From assembly GCF_021730305.1 (NCBI RefSeq), contig NZ_CP032674.1, positions 3,271,001-3,335,000 on the forward strand: a stretch of 64,000 nucleotides of DNA, written 5' to 3'. Below are positions 23,267 to 31,868 of the stretch, piece by piece. How positions within the stretch are numbered: position 1 is the first letter of the stretch; each line of letters starts with the position of its first letter. Under the pieces are notes generated by a model. That model saw only the letters and a program-made list of their open reading frames with translations, had not been told where the DNA came from and did not search any database. A program made the position numbers and the translations under genes. This DNA comes from Xanthobacter sp. YC-JY1 (GTDB taxonomy: Bacteria; Pseudomonadota; Alphaproteobacteria; Rhizobiales; Xanthobacteraceae).

Positions 23267-23785
23267 CTGTCACGCTCCACACGCGCCACGTGCCGTGGAC
23301 GCGCCATAAGAAAGGCCCGGCCTGCCGCCGAACCCCCGATCACTTCGACGGCGCCGCGCAGGCTCCAAGCCCGCAGCGAAACGACCCGCGCGTGATGGTC
23401 AGGTTTTGACTAGGGAAATCGGGACGCTTTGCAGTTGTCGCATCGGTCATGAGACGGAAACCCTTGCAAACGCGCACCAATGGAGGGCACGCATCTTGAC
23501 CGATGCTTTGGGGACCGGTCAGGCGCTGCGGGATCAACACTCAATAGGCTGCCGTGGCACGGATGACCGCGCCGCGAGGCTCAGGCACCAAAGGATGCCC
23601 CGTCGTGCCGAAGGCACCCGCTTTGGAGTACCCGTCGACCCGAGCGATGTCAGTTTTTACGTTGGTGAAACGCGGTCTCCGCCCGCCATGCGGGGTCGGC
23701 CGGAGACCAGCGACCACGGAAGACATAATACATAGCTTGATATGTAAGTCTATATAATCGTCATGCCTGAATATTGGGCAGACAA
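23267..23785. other. 519-base gap between the UbiD gene and marR
   Basis: The part next to the UbiD gene is GC-rich, and the part next to marR (about 23715-23765) is AT-rich and carries an inverted repeat. Short frames exist on both strands (for example 23541-23789 minus) but none has a ribosome site, recognisable motif or typical codon use. It may be a long leader, eroded coding DNA, or both. Confidence 0.5.
23729..23746. promoter_or_regulatory. Inverted repeat TACATA-N6-TATGTA, candidate MarR operator
   Basis: A perfect 6-bp inverted repeat with a six-base spacer sits in an AT-rich island. Read leftward, a -10-like TATTAT overlaps its edge. It is downstream of marR and about 460 bases before the UbiD start, so it could control the leftward operon. 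MarR proteins bind such 16-20 bp symmetric sites; the link is inference. Confidence 0.5.
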
Positions 23786-24292
23786 TCACCCGCGCCGCTT
23801 GATATCCGCCTCAAGCCGCTCCGTGAGATCGATCAGCATGTCCCGCAGGGCCATCTGGGCGGCCAGATCGAGCCCCTCTAGGGCGACGCTGTTCACCTCG
23901 GCGGCGTTGCGGACGGCATCGCGGGCGAGGCGGACGCCTTCCTCGGTAAGATGGATGGTGGCGAGCCGCCCGTCTTCCGCGCTCTGGCGGCGGGTGATGA
24001 GGCCGTCGCGCTCCATGCGCTTCAGGGTATTGGCCATGGTGGCCTGCTCGATGCGCACCACCTCGCACAGATCGCGCTGGCTCATGCCGTCCTGGGCGAG
24101 CAGTTCCACGGCGATGGGATATTGGCCGGGGAGGATTCCATCCGGCCCGTTGCGCACCTTCAGGGACTGGGCGAGCAGCCGCGCCAGCAGGCTGATGAGA
24201 TAGCCGAGCGTCATCCGGTGCTGCGGGGCGACCTCGAAGCCCTCCGGCGCCTGCGTCTCCTGCGCCTGATGCTTGCCTTTGGCCGCCATCAT
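23786..24292 (-). CDS. MarR-family transcriptional regulator
   Basis: This 168-residue winged-helix regulator has the MarR pattern: a leading helix (YLISLLARLLAQSLKVRN), the recognition part MSQRDLCEVVRIEQATMANT and the wing GLITRRQSAEDGRLATIHLT with the conserved DxR. The start is at a double ATG preceded by GGAGGGG; open frame continues upstream but is low-complexity. MarR regulators often sense phenolic or acyl-CoA ligands. It lies between the two divergent catabolic operons and could repress the UbiD operon, its own gene, or both. Confidence 0.9.
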   Translation of the reverse strand: MMAAKGKHQAQETQAPEGFEVAPQHRMTLGYLISLLARLLAQSLKVRNGPDGILPGQYPIAVELLAQDGMSQRDLCEVVRIEQATMANTLKRMERDGLITRRQSAEDGRLATIHLTEEGVRLARDAVRNAAEVNSVALEGLDLAAQMALRDMLIDLTERLEADIKRRG

Positions 24293-24635
24293 CACCCCTC
24301 CGCTCGATTGCAGACCCGTCCGGGCGGGCGTCGAGCACCGCGCACCATCTTCCGCAGCCCTGCGGGCCGCGTCCCCCCTTTCGGTTTTAGAGGGAGAGGC
24401 GCCGGATTTCCAAGGCCCCGCTCGCCGGCCCCCTCCGGAGCCGCAAGCCGGCACCGCGACTGGACCATTCTTGGGCAGCGCCTTGTGAGCCTCCCACCAA
24501 AACCGCCCGCTTTTGCGACAGCCATGCATTACACAATTGATTTACATCGATAAATTTTTTCATAGCGTGCTATCTATTTAGCCTTCTCCCTACCGGTTAC
24601 CTTCTGTAGGCTTCTCACCAGTCAGCCGAGAGGTG
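24293..24635. promoter_or_regulatory. Divergent promoter region between marR and gntR
   Basis: This 343-base gap is GC-rich next to marR and strongly AT-rich at about 24528-24600, just before gntR. The AT-rich part carries -35/-10-like sequences for rightward transcription and the palindrome at 24562-24573. I see no gene in it. Confidence 0.55.
24562..24573. promoter_or_regulatory. Palindrome ATAGC-gt-GCTAT, candidate GntR operator
   Basis: Perfect 5-bp arms around two bases lie in the AT-rich island about 65 bases before the gntR start. FCD-type GntR proteins commonly bind short AT-containing palindromes near their own promoters. Which regulator binds here is not shown. Confidence 0.45.
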
Positions 24636-25406
24636 ATGAGCGTGACCGAGGAGCGCGACAGCGACCGGGGGTCGGAAGCGGGGCATGTCCTCGAAATTCC
24701 GAGCGCGACCCTGAAGGGCCGGCAGGCCTACGACCTGCTCCGGCGCGAGATCGTCTCCTGCCGCATTCTGCCGGGCACGCGCTTCACCGAGGCGGAGCTG
24801 ATGGAGCGGCTGGAGATCGGCAAGGCCAGCTGCCGCATCGCCCTCCAGCGGCTCATTCAGGATGGCTTCGTCGCCTCCATGCCGCGCCACGGCTACCGGG
24901 TCACACCCATCACCGTGAAGGATGTGGAAGAGGTCTTCGCGCTCCGCCTCGTGCTGGAGCCGCTGGCCGCGCGCGGCGCCGCCGGACGGGTCAACCGCGC
25001 CCATCTGGAGCGCCTCGAACAGGCCTGCCGGGTGAAGCTGCCCACCGACGTGGGCAACCAGATCGACTTCTTCCTCGAAGCCAACCGCAGCTTCCACATG
25101 GCCATCGCGGAGGCCGCCGGAAACCAGCGCCTGTGCCGCACGCTTTCCGGTCTCCTCGACGAGATGACGCGCCTCGTGGCGCTCGGCTTCGGCGTGCAGG
25201 GCGTGCGCCCCAACATCGCCAACGATCACGTGCTGCTCATCGAATATCTGTCGGCCGGCGATGCGGCGGCCGCCGCCGAGGTGGCACGGCGGCATGTGGA
25301 GACGTTCCGCGAGATGACCATGGAAAAGGTCATCGCCTCGCTCCGGGATTCCGCCGCGGTGGTGCCGGTTTCCCCGCTCTCCAGCCTGAGCGGGAGGGAG
25401 CGGTGA
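24636..25406 (+). CDS. GntR-family regulator with FCD domain
   Basis: This 256-residue regulator has an N-terminal winged helix (about residues 20-90: YDLLRREIVSCRILPG, ELMERLEIGKASCRIALQRL, then HGYRVTPI). A C-terminal all-helical FCD domain follows, with the Asp/His positions that often hold a metal and an organic acid (FFLEANRSFHMAIAEA). The start is set at the ATG with GAGAGG upstream, inside a GTG-ATG pair. Its stop overlaps the start of the ABC ATPase gene (GTGA). It therefore leads the rightward operon and probably senses its substrate or a breakdown product. Confidence 0.92.
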   Translation: MSVTEERDSDRGSEAGHVLEIPSATLKGRQAYDLLRREIVSCRILPGTRFTEAELMERLEIGKASCRIALQRLIQDGFVASMPRHGYRVTPITVKDVEEVFALRLVLEPLAARGAAGRVNRAHLERLEQACRVKLPTDVGNQIDFFLEANRSFHMAIAEAAGNQRLCRTLSGLLDEMTRLVALGFGVQGVRPNIANDHVLLIEYLSAGDAAAAAEVARRHVETFREMTMEKVIASLRDSAAVVPVSPLSSLSGRER

Positions 25407-26149
25407 GCGTCGTTCAGTTGGAAAGCGTCGGCAAGAGCTTCATGCGCCGCGACGGCGAGCAGCTCGAAGTGCTGCGCAACATCGATCTCGACGTGCCGGA
25501 GCGCTCCATCGTCGCCCTCGTCGGCGCCTCGGGCTGCGGCAAGAGCACTTTGCTCAACATCGTCGCCGGCCTCATCCCGCCGGATCAGGGCACGGTCTAT
25601 CTCAACGGCCAGAAATCCAGCGCCTTCAGGGACTGGCGCAGCATGACCTACATGTTCCAGGAGGACCGGCTGTTCCCCTGGCGGACAACCGCGCAGAACA
25701 TCGCCCTCGGCCTCGAGGCCGCCGGCATGCCGCGCGCGGAACGGCGCGATCGGGTGATGCAGGTGCTGGAGCTGGTGGGGCTCGAAAAGTTCGCCGACTC
25801 CTTCCCCCACGAACTCTCCGGCGGCATGCGCTCGCGCGCCGCGCTGGGGCGCAGCCTCGTAACCGAGCCCTCGATCCTGCTCATGGACGAGCCCTTCTCC
25901 AAGCTCGATCCCTCGATCCGCACGCAGATGCACGACGAGGTGCTGCGCATCGCCGCCCTCCGGCAGATGTCGGTGCTGTTCGTCACCCACGACGTGGAGG
26001 AGGCGGTGGTCCTCGCCAACAAGATCGTGGTGCTGATGCCGCGGCCCGGACGGGTGAAGGAAACCCGCGAGATCGACCTGCCCTACCCCCGCAATCCGCT
26101 CTCTCCTGAGGTCGCCGAGGAGGTGCGCCTGCTGCGCCTCAGCCTGTGA
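25403..26149 (+). CDS. ABC importer ATPase, second system (TauB/SsuB-like)
   Basis: This 248-residue ATPase has Walker A GASGCGKST, Q-loop MFQEDRLFPW, signature ELSGGMRSRAALGR, Walker B LLMDEPFSKLD and VTHDVEEA. It starts at a GTG that overlaps the gntR stop codon, with GGGAGGGAG just before. The signature has Ser-Arg where the importer at 18.9 kb has Gln-Arg, and the two ATPases differ widely. They therefore belong to separate importers, not a recent duplication. Confidence 0.92.
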   Translation: MSVVQLESVGKSFMRRDGEQLEVLRNIDLDVPERSIVALVGASGCGKSTLLNIVAGLIPPDQGTVYLNGQKSSAFRDWRSMTYMFQEDRLFPWRTTAQNIALGLEAAGMPRAERRDRVMQVLELVGLEKFADSFPHELSGGMRSRAALGRSLVTEPSILLMDEPFSKLDPSIRTQMHDEVLRIAALRQMSVLFVTHDVEEAVVLANKIVVLMPRPGRVKETREIDLPYPRNPLSPEVAEEVRLLRLSL

Positions 26150-26223
26150 GCTTAAAGCCCGCAGCCCAAAGCCCCCTTGCCCCATTCCGCCGCGTCCGTC
26201 CTCCTTCTCAGAAGCCGAGCCAG

Positions 26224-27015
26224 ATGAAGCGCTCTCCCCTCCAGATGACCCAGGACCGCCGGCTGCGCCTCATCGGCCTCAGGCTGCTGCTCCTCATCGT
26301 CGTGATCGGCATCTGGGGGATCGGCTCTCTCGGGGCGCCGGCCTTCATCCTGCCGAGCCCGCGCCGGGTGTTCGGGGTGTGGACGCAGCTCGTCATCACG
26401 CCTGGCTTCTGGGCGGATTTCGGCATCACCTTCTACCGCATCGCCATGGGGTTCATCTTCGCCACCGTGGTGGGCGTGGTGCTGGGCCTCCTGCTCGGGG
26501 CGAGCCGCACGCTCGGCGACTTCTTCCAGCCCTTGCTGGTGGTCATCAACACGGTGTCCTCGTCCATCTGGGCGATCTTCGCGCTCATCTGGTTCGGCCT
26601 GTCCAACTGGTCGACCATCTTCGTGGTGTTCATGACCGCGATGCCGCTCATCCTCACCAATGTCTGGCAGGGCACGAGCACGGTGAACCGCGATTTCATC
26701 GAGCTGGCGCAGACGTTCCGCATGTCGCGGCTTCAGGTTCTTCTGAAGATCTACCTGCCCACCATCCTGCCCCAGTTCTTCGCCGGCGCGCGCCTCGCCT
26801 TCGGCTTCGGAGCCCGCGTCTCCATCGTGGCGGAAGCGCTCGGCGCGTCGAGCGGCATCGGCTATCGGCTGCGGCAGGCGGCAGACCTCGTGCAGACGGA
26901 CCAGGTGTTCGCCTGGACCCTCACCCTCGTCATCCTGATGATCTTCATCGAGGCGGTGCTGCTGAAGCCCCTCGAAACCCGTCTCTTCGCCTGGCGCAAG
27001 CCGCGCCCGGCCTGA
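26224..27015 (+). CDS. ABC importer permease, second system
   Basis: This 263-residue inner-membrane protein has about six membrane segments and the EAA-type loop (ELAQTFRMSRLQVLLKIYLP). The start is uncertain. The ATG at 26224 gives a normal N-terminus, but a GTG at 26146 overlaps the ATPase stop and would add 26 residues of Pro/Arg-rich sequence. It sits between the ATPase and the binding-protein genes. Confidence 0.88.
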   Translation: MKRSPLQMTQDRRLRLIGLRLLLLIVVIGIWGIGSLGAPAFILPSPRRVFGVWTQLVITPGFWADFGITFYRIAMGFIFATVVGVVLGLLLGASRTLGDFFQPLLVVINTVSSSIWAIFALIWFGLSNWSTIFVVFMTAMPLILTNVWQGTSTVNRDFIELAQTFRMSRLQVLLKIYLPTILPQFFAGARLAFGFGARVSIVAEALGASSGIGYRLRQAADLVQTDQVFAWTLTLVILMIFIEAVLLKPLETRLFAWRKPRPA

Positions 27016-27064
27016 CATCCATAAAGACAAGAAACATTACAACCTTCCATTACGGGGATTCGAT

Positions 27065-28042
27065 ATGAAGCGTCTTGCTCTACTGGCCGCGGCAGTCGCA
27101 ATCGGCCTCTCATCTCTTCCCGCTGAGGCCGCGAAAGTGCGGATCGGATACTGGAGCTCCGGCGTCAGCCTCGGCTTCGGCTCCTTTCTGGAAGCCGGCA
27201 AGTTCATGGAAAAGCAGGGGCTCGAAGCCGAGTTCGTGAAGTTTCCGGATGTGAACGCGCCCACGAAGGCCATGGCGGCCAGCGCCATCGACTTCGCCAT
27301 CGGCGCGAGCGCCGGCAGCGCCTTCTCGGTGGCCGCCGACGGCCTGCCCATGAGCATCGTGCTCGCCACCCAGGTGGCCGACCTCGACTTCGTGGTGATG
27401 GCGGATTCCCCCATCACCAAGATGGAGGAGCTGAAGGGCAAGAAGATCGGCATGTCCCCGTCCGGCAGCGCCACCGCGGCCATCAGCTCGGCCATCCTCA
27501 TCAAGAATTACGGCATGACTGCCGGAGATTTCGAGGCGGTGCCCGGCGCTGATCCGCGCCTCGCGCAGTTCCTGGTGCAGAAGAACATCGACGCCGCCGC
27601 CTTGCGCACCGTCACCATCGCCCTTCTGCCGGACGTGAAGCTGCGCAAACTGTCCACCTTCCGCGCCGAGTGGGCGAAGATCACCGGCAAGCCGGCCGCG
27701 CCCGTGCTCGGCGTCGGCCTCATGCGCAACGAGTGGATGAAGGCGAACCCCGAGGCCGCCGCCAAGGTAATCGCCGGCATGCGCAACGCCTTCGAGGCCG
27801 GCAAAGCGGACAAGGCCGCCGTCGCCAAGGCCCTCATGGCCGCCGGCAACATCCCCGAGGATGACGCCAAGGCCTACGCCGCCCTGTGGGACGGCATCTA
27901 CACCGTCTCCATGGAGCCCGCCGACATCGCGTCGATGAAGGCCGAGTTCGAAGTCTTCAAGAGCGTCGGCGCAGTAAAGGGCGACCTGCCCGACGCGGCC
28001 CTGAATCCTTCTCCCTATGAAGCATCCAAGGCCATCAAGTAG
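27065..28042 (+). CDS. ABC importer substrate-binding protein, second system (NMT1/TauA-like)
   Basis: This 325-residue periplasmic protein has a short signal peptide (about 1-22, ending AEAA). The mature N-terminus is KVRIGYWSSGVSLGFGSF, and the ligand region includes AIDFAIGASAGSAFSV and GMSPSGSATAAISSA, as in taurine/sulfonate-type binding proteins. GGGGA lies upstream of the ATG. The 50-base gap before it is AT-rich. Its small-residue-rich pocket loops differ clearly from the binding protein at 20.5 kb, so a different ligand is likely. Confidence 0.9.
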   Translation: MKRLALLAAAVAIGLSSLPAEAAKVRIGYWSSGVSLGFGSFLEAGKFMEKQGLEAEFVKFPDVNAPTKAMAASAIDFAIGASAGSAFSVAADGLPMSIVLATQVADLDFVVMADSPITKMEELKGKKIGMSPSGSATAAISSAILIKNYGMTAGDFEAVPGADPRLAQFLVQKNIDAAALRTVTIALLPDVKLRKLSTFRAEWAKITGKPAAPVLGVGLMRNEWMKANPEAAAKVIAGMRNAFEAGKADKAAVAKALMAAGNIPEDDAKAYAALWDGIYTVSMEPADIASMKAEFEVFKSVGAVKGDLPDAALNPSPYEASKAIK

Positions 28043-28105
28043 TCGCCCTGGCGCAAAAGCCGCCACGACGTCCCCAAGAAACGTTCCAAGCAGAGAGAAA
28101 GAGAA

Positions 28106-29122
28106 ATGACAAAAACGATGAAGGCCCTGCTGCTGAAGCAACATGGCGACGTGAGCGATCTCGTGGTCGTCAACGACTATCCCGTCCCCAGCCCCAAGCC
28201 GGGCGAGGTGGTGATCCGCGTCGGCGCGTCGTCCTTCAACTATCACGACGTGTTCACGGTGAAGGGCATGCCCGGCATCAAGGTGCCGCTGCCCGTCATC
28301 ATCGGCCTCGACATGGCCGGCGAGATCGTGGAGCTGGGCGAGGGCGTCACCGGCTGGTCGGTGGGCGACCGGGTGCTGGTGAACCCGCTCAACCCCAAGG
28401 TGGGGCTGATGGGCGAGATGATGGACGGCGGCATGGCGGAATACTGCGCCGTCACCGCCGGCCAGCTCATCAAGATGCCCGACGGCGTGAGCTTCACCGA
28501 CGCCGCCTCGCTGCCGGTGGCCTACGGCACCGCGCACCGCATGCTCGTCACCCACAACACGGTGAAGGCGGGCGACAAGGTGCTCATCCTCGGCGCCTCC
28601 GGCGGCGTCGGCACGGGCTGCGTCATGCTCGCCAAGCAGATGGGCTGCGAGGTGATCGCCTGCGCCGGCTCCGACGACAAGATGGCCCGCCTGAAGGAGC
28701 TGGGCGCCGACCACGTCGTCAACTACCGCACCACGGACTTCTCCAAGTGGGCGGTCGAGAAGTACGGCAAGCCCCAGCGCCGCACCTATGAGGGCGGCGT
28801 GGACGTGGTGGTGAACTTCACCGGCGGCGACACCTGGGTGCCCTCGCTGCGCTGCGTGAAGCGCGGCGGCACCATCCTGGTCTGCGGCGCCACGGCCGGC
28901 CACGATCCCAAGGAAGATCTGCGCTACATCTGGAGCTTCGAGCTGAAGGTCATCGGCTCCAACAGCTTCTACCACGAGAACCTCTCCGCCCTCATGGACA
29001 TGATCCAGAAGGGCGAGCTGAAGCCGGTGGTGGACAAGGTCCTGCCGCTTGAAGAGGCCGCCGAGGGCCTGCGCATGATCCGCGACCGCGAGGTCATGGG
29101 CAAGATCGTCGTCACCCCCTGA
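28106..29122 (+). CDS. Medium-chain dehydrogenase/reductase, quinone-reductase or enoyl-reductase type
   Basis: This 338-residue NAD(P)H-dependent oxidoreductase has a GroES-like N-terminal half (NYHDVFTVKGMPGIKVPLP; GLDMAGEIVELGEG) and a Rossmann half with ILGASGGVGTGCVMLAKQMG. The usual structural-zinc cysteine cluster is absent, and Tyr stands where zinc enzymes keep Cys in the NYHD motif. This favours a zinc-free quinone, crotonyl or acryloyl reductase over an alcohol dehydrogenase. It lies 63 bases after the binding-protein gene and starts the enzyme part of the operon. Confidence 0.88.
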   Translation: MTKTMKALLLKQHGDVSDLVVVNDYPVPSPKPGEVVIRVGASSFNYHDVFTVKGMPGIKVPLPVIIGLDMAGEIVELGEGVTGWSVGDRVLVNPLNPKVGLMGEMMDGGMAEYCAVTAGQLIKMPDGVSFTDAASLPVAYGTAHRMLVTHNTVKAGDKVLILGASGGVGTGCVMLAKQMGCEVIACAGSDDKMARLKELGADHVVNYRTTDFSKWAVEKYGKPQRRTYEGGVDVVVNFTGGDTWVPSLRCVKRGGTILVCGATAGHDPKEDLRYIWSFELKVIGSNSFYHENLSALMDMIQKGELKPVVDKVLPLEEAAEGLRMIRDREVMGKIVVTP

Positions 29123-29131
29123 GAGGCTGCC

Positions 29132-29551
29132 ATGTCTGACGCTCCCCTGACCAAGGAACAGGTCGAAGCCCTCCTGCTGAAGGGCCCCTTCCACCAGTGG
29201 CTCGGCCTCACCGTCGAGGACGTGGGCGAGGGCACCATCCGCCTGCGCGCCAAGTGGCGCCCGGAATGGGTGGTGAATGCCGACCGGGGCTACGCCCATG
29301 GCGGCATCCTCGCCACTTTGGTGGACCTCACCGCCGACTGGGCGCTGGTGTCCAAGACCGGCCGCGGCGTGCCCACCGTGGACCTGCGGGTGGACTACCA
29401 CCGCGCGGCCATGCAGCACGACCTCATCTGCGTGGGCAAGGTCATCAAGTTCGGCGGCCAGCTCTGCGTCTCCGAGGCGCAGATCCTGGACGAGGACGGC
29501 AAGCTGCTCGCCTCCGGGCGCGGGGTCTACATGATCCCGCCCAAGGCCTGA
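29132..29551 (+). CDS. PaaI-like hotdog-fold thioesterase
   Basis: This 139-residue hotdog protein probably hydrolyses an acyl-CoA thioester. The PaaI pattern is visible: NADRGYAHGGILATLVD (the HGG that caps the active-site helix) with a following Asp, and VDLRVDYHRAA. It is cytoplasmic with no signal. GAGAGG precedes the ATG, nine bases after the reductase gene. With the ligase downstream it could recycle CoA or release the final acid. Confidence 0.9.
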   Translation: MSDAPLTKEQVEALLLKGPFHQWLGLTVEDVGEGTIRLRAKWRPEWVVNADRGYAHGGILATLVDLTADWALVSKTGRGVPTVDLRVDYHRAAMQHDLICVGKVIKFGGQLCVSEAQILDEDGKLLASGRGVYMIPPKA

Positions 29552-29562
29552 GGAGGAAACCC

Positions 29563-30345
29563 GTGGCCGCGCTCGACCATGTGGTGATCAACACCCTCAA
29601 GTCCATGGACGCGGCCGCGGACCTCTTTGCGGCGCTGGGCTTCACGCTCACGCCGCGGGGGCACCATTCGCTCGGGTCCATCAACCACCTGATGATGACG
29701 CCCGGCGCCTATCTGGAGCTGGTGGGGGTGCCGGACACCGGCCGCCAGCGCCAGGAGGTGCTGGACAGCCCGTTCGGCCTCAACGGCCTGGTGCTGCGCA
29801 CCTTCGACGCCGACGCCACCCGCGACCGCCTCGCGGCCTCGGGCTTCGCCCCGGCGGGGCCGGTGGCCTTCTCGCGGCCGGTGGAGGTGGACGGCGTGGA
29901 GCACGACGCCCGCTTCCGCACCGTGCGCTTCCCGCCGGAGACCTTCCCCGCCGGCCGCGTCTATTTCTGCGAGCACCTGACGCCGGAACTGGTCTGGCGG
30001 CCGGAATGGATGGCCCATCCCAACGGCTTCCTTGCCATCGACAGCGTCACCGTCTCCTCCGCCGAGCCGGAAGAAGAGGCGCGCCGCCTCGCCACCGCGT
30101 TCGAGAGCACGGCGACGCCCGCGGAAAGCGGCTGGCGCATGCCGCTGGACGATGCCGACGTGCTGGTGGTGCCGGGCGAGACCGCCGGCTTTCGCACCGC
30201 CACGCTCCGCTTCTCCAGCCTCGATGACATCGCCGCGCGTGCCCAGAGGCGGAGCGATGCCGGATGGCAGGCGCTCGGCACTGACGCGGGCGTGCTCAGC
30301 CTGCCCGCCTTTGATTTGAACCTGACCTGCAGGAGCAGCCGATGA
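29563..30345 (+). CDS. VOC/glyoxalase-like protein (Glyoxalase_3 type)
   Basis: This 260-residue protein starts at a GTG preceded by GGAGGAAA. The N-terminal half has the vicinal-oxygen-chelate pattern with His6 (ALDHVVIN) and a Glu in YLELVGV. A second His/Glu set (FCEHLTPELVW) follows, and the C-terminal half is a weaker repeat. VOC proteins include glyoxalase, glutathione-transferring, epimerase and ring-cleaving enzymes; this subgroup has no settled reaction. Its stop overlaps the ligase start (ATGA). Confidence 0.85.
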   Translation: MAALDHVVINTLKSMDAAADLFAALGFTLTPRGHHSLGSINHLMMTPGAYLELVGVPDTGRQRQEVLDSPFGLNGLVLRTFDADATRDRLAASGFAPAGPVAFSRPVEVDGVEHDARFRTVRFPPETFPAGRVYFCEHLTPELVWRPEWMAHPNGFLAIDSVTVSSAEPEEEARRLATAFESTATPAESGWRMPLDDADVLVVPGETAGFRTATLRFSSLDDIAARAQRRSDAGWQALGTDAGVLSLPAFDLNLTCRSSR

Positions 30346-31868
30346 GCTTGCCCGCGAACCTCGGGGATTTCGTCTGCCGCACCAATGCGCCGGACCACCC
30401 GCTGCTCATCGGCCTTGATTTCGACGGCGGCACCACCGTGCTCACCCGCGCCGCCTTCGACGCCCTCGCCGATGCCGTGGCCCGCGGCCTCCTCCGCCAG
30501 GGGCTCGTGCGCGGCGACCGCATCGCCATCCTCGCGGCCAACCGCCCGGACTATGTGGCGGTGGTGATGGGCGCCATGCGCGCCGGCATCGTGCCGGTGC
30601 CGGTGAACTTCAAGTTCCCCGCCGCCACCATCGCCGACGTGATCGCCGATTGCGGCGCCCGCCTCGTGATCCATGACGGAGAGCGCCGCGCGCTCCTGCC
30701 CGCCACGCCGCCCGAGGGCATCACCTTCGTGGACTTCGACGGCACCGGGCCGGGCACGCTCGCCGGCCTCCTCGATCCCGGCCCGTTCGAGCCGGTGGTT
30801 CCGGCGCCCGACGAGCCGGCGCTCAGCCTCTACACCTCCGGCTCCACCGGGCGGCCGAAGGGCGTGCTGCTCTCCCACGCCGCCCACCGGTGGGTGGCGG
30901 ACACCCGCCGCACCGAGACCGACCTCTCCCGCGAGCGCATGCTGATTGCCGCGCCGCTCTATCACATGAACGCGCTGGCGCTGGCGCTGCTCGCCTGCGC
31001 CTCCGGCAGCACGGCGGTGATCCTGCCCCAGTTCCGCGCCGTGCCCTATATCGAGGCCATCGCCAGCCACGGCTGCACCTTCCTCACCGCCGTGCCGCCC
31101 ATGATCGCCATGATGCTCCGGGAGAAGGCGGCGCTGGCGCAGGCCGACCTCTCCGGCGTGCGCATGCTGCGCATGGGCTCGGCGCCGGTGACGGATTCGC
31201 TGGCCCAGCAGATCCGCCAGCTACTGCCCAACGCCGCCATCATCAATGCCTATGGCACGACGGAAGGCGGGCCCATCGTGTTCTCCGGACATCCGGACGG
31301 GCGGCCCGTGCCCATGGGCTCGGTGGGCTATCCCCATCCGCAAGTCGCCGTGCGCCTCGTGGGGCCGGAGGCGCCGGAGACCGGCGAGCTGGAGATGAAG
31401 AGCCCGGCGGTGATGCTCGGCTATCACAACCGCCCCGACGTGCGCTCGCCCCTCACGGCGGACGGCTTCTACCGCACCGGCGACGTGTTCCGCCGCGACG
31501 CGGATGGCTTCTATTATTTCCTCGGCCGCACCGACGACATGTTCGTCTGCGGCGGCGAGAACATCTTCCCCGGCGAGGTGGAGGCGGTGCTGGACCGCCA
31601 TCCGCAGGTGCTGCAATCCTGCGTCGTGCCGGTGCCGGATGATATCAAGGGCGAGAAGCCCGTGGCCTTCGTGGTGCGCCGCGCCGGCGCCGACATCAGC
31701 GAGGAGGCCCTGAAGCAGTACATGCTATCCAACGCCCCCGCCTATCAGCATCCGCGCCGGGTCTGGTTCCTCGACCAGATGCCGCTCGCCTCCACCAACA
31801 AGATCGACCGCAGCGCGCTGAAGCGGCGCGCGGTGGCCGAACTGAGCGCCGTGGGGAGCCCGGCATGA
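30342..31868 (+). CDS. Class I adenylate-forming ligase (acyl-CoA synthetase type)
   Basis: This 508-residue enzyme activates a carboxylic acid as an acyl-adenylate, normally then passing it to CoA. Core motifs are [37 protein letters not shown] and the C-terminal catalytic Lys in [11 protein letters not shown]. It overlaps both neighbours by four bases (ATGA), with AGGAG upstream. The substrate pocket cannot be assigned. It is the only ligase in the island, so it is the likely entry step for the imported acid. Confidence 0.92.
   Translation: MSLPANLGDFVCRTNAPDHPLLIGLDFDGGTTVLTRAAFDALADAVARGLLRQGLVRGDRIAILAANRPDYVAVVMGAMRAGIVPVPVNFKFPAATIADVIADCGARLVIHDGERRALLPATPPEGITFVDFDGTGPGTLAGLLDPGPFEPVVPAPDEPALSLYTSGSTGRPKGVLLSHAAHRWVADTRRTETDLSRERMLIAAPLYHMNALALALLACASGSTAVILPQFRAVPYIEAIASHGCTFLTAVPPMIAMMLREKAALAQADLSGVRMLRMGSAPVTDSLAQQIRQLLPNAAIINAYGTTEGGPIVFSGHPDGRPVPMGSVGYPHPQVAVRLVGPEAPETGELEMKSPAVMLGYHNRPDVRSPLTADGFYRTGDVFRRDADGFYYFLGRTDDMFVCGGENIFPGEVEAVLDRHPQVLQSCVVPVPDDIKGEKPVAFVVRRAGADISEEALKQYMLSNAPAYQHPRRVWFLDQMPLASTNKIDRSALKRRAVAELSAVGSPA

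Noticed and set aside
23541-23789. An 82-residue minus-strand frame between marR and the UbiD gene
   Set aside because: It has no ribosome site, overlaps the marR end and the AT-rich control patch, and shows no motif; kept only as part of the gap description.
27110-29419. A 769-residue minus-strand frame opposite the second binding protein and the reductase
   Set aside because: Both plus-strand genes have strong family motifs and ribosome sites; the antisense product is a His/Gly/Ala-rich shadow.
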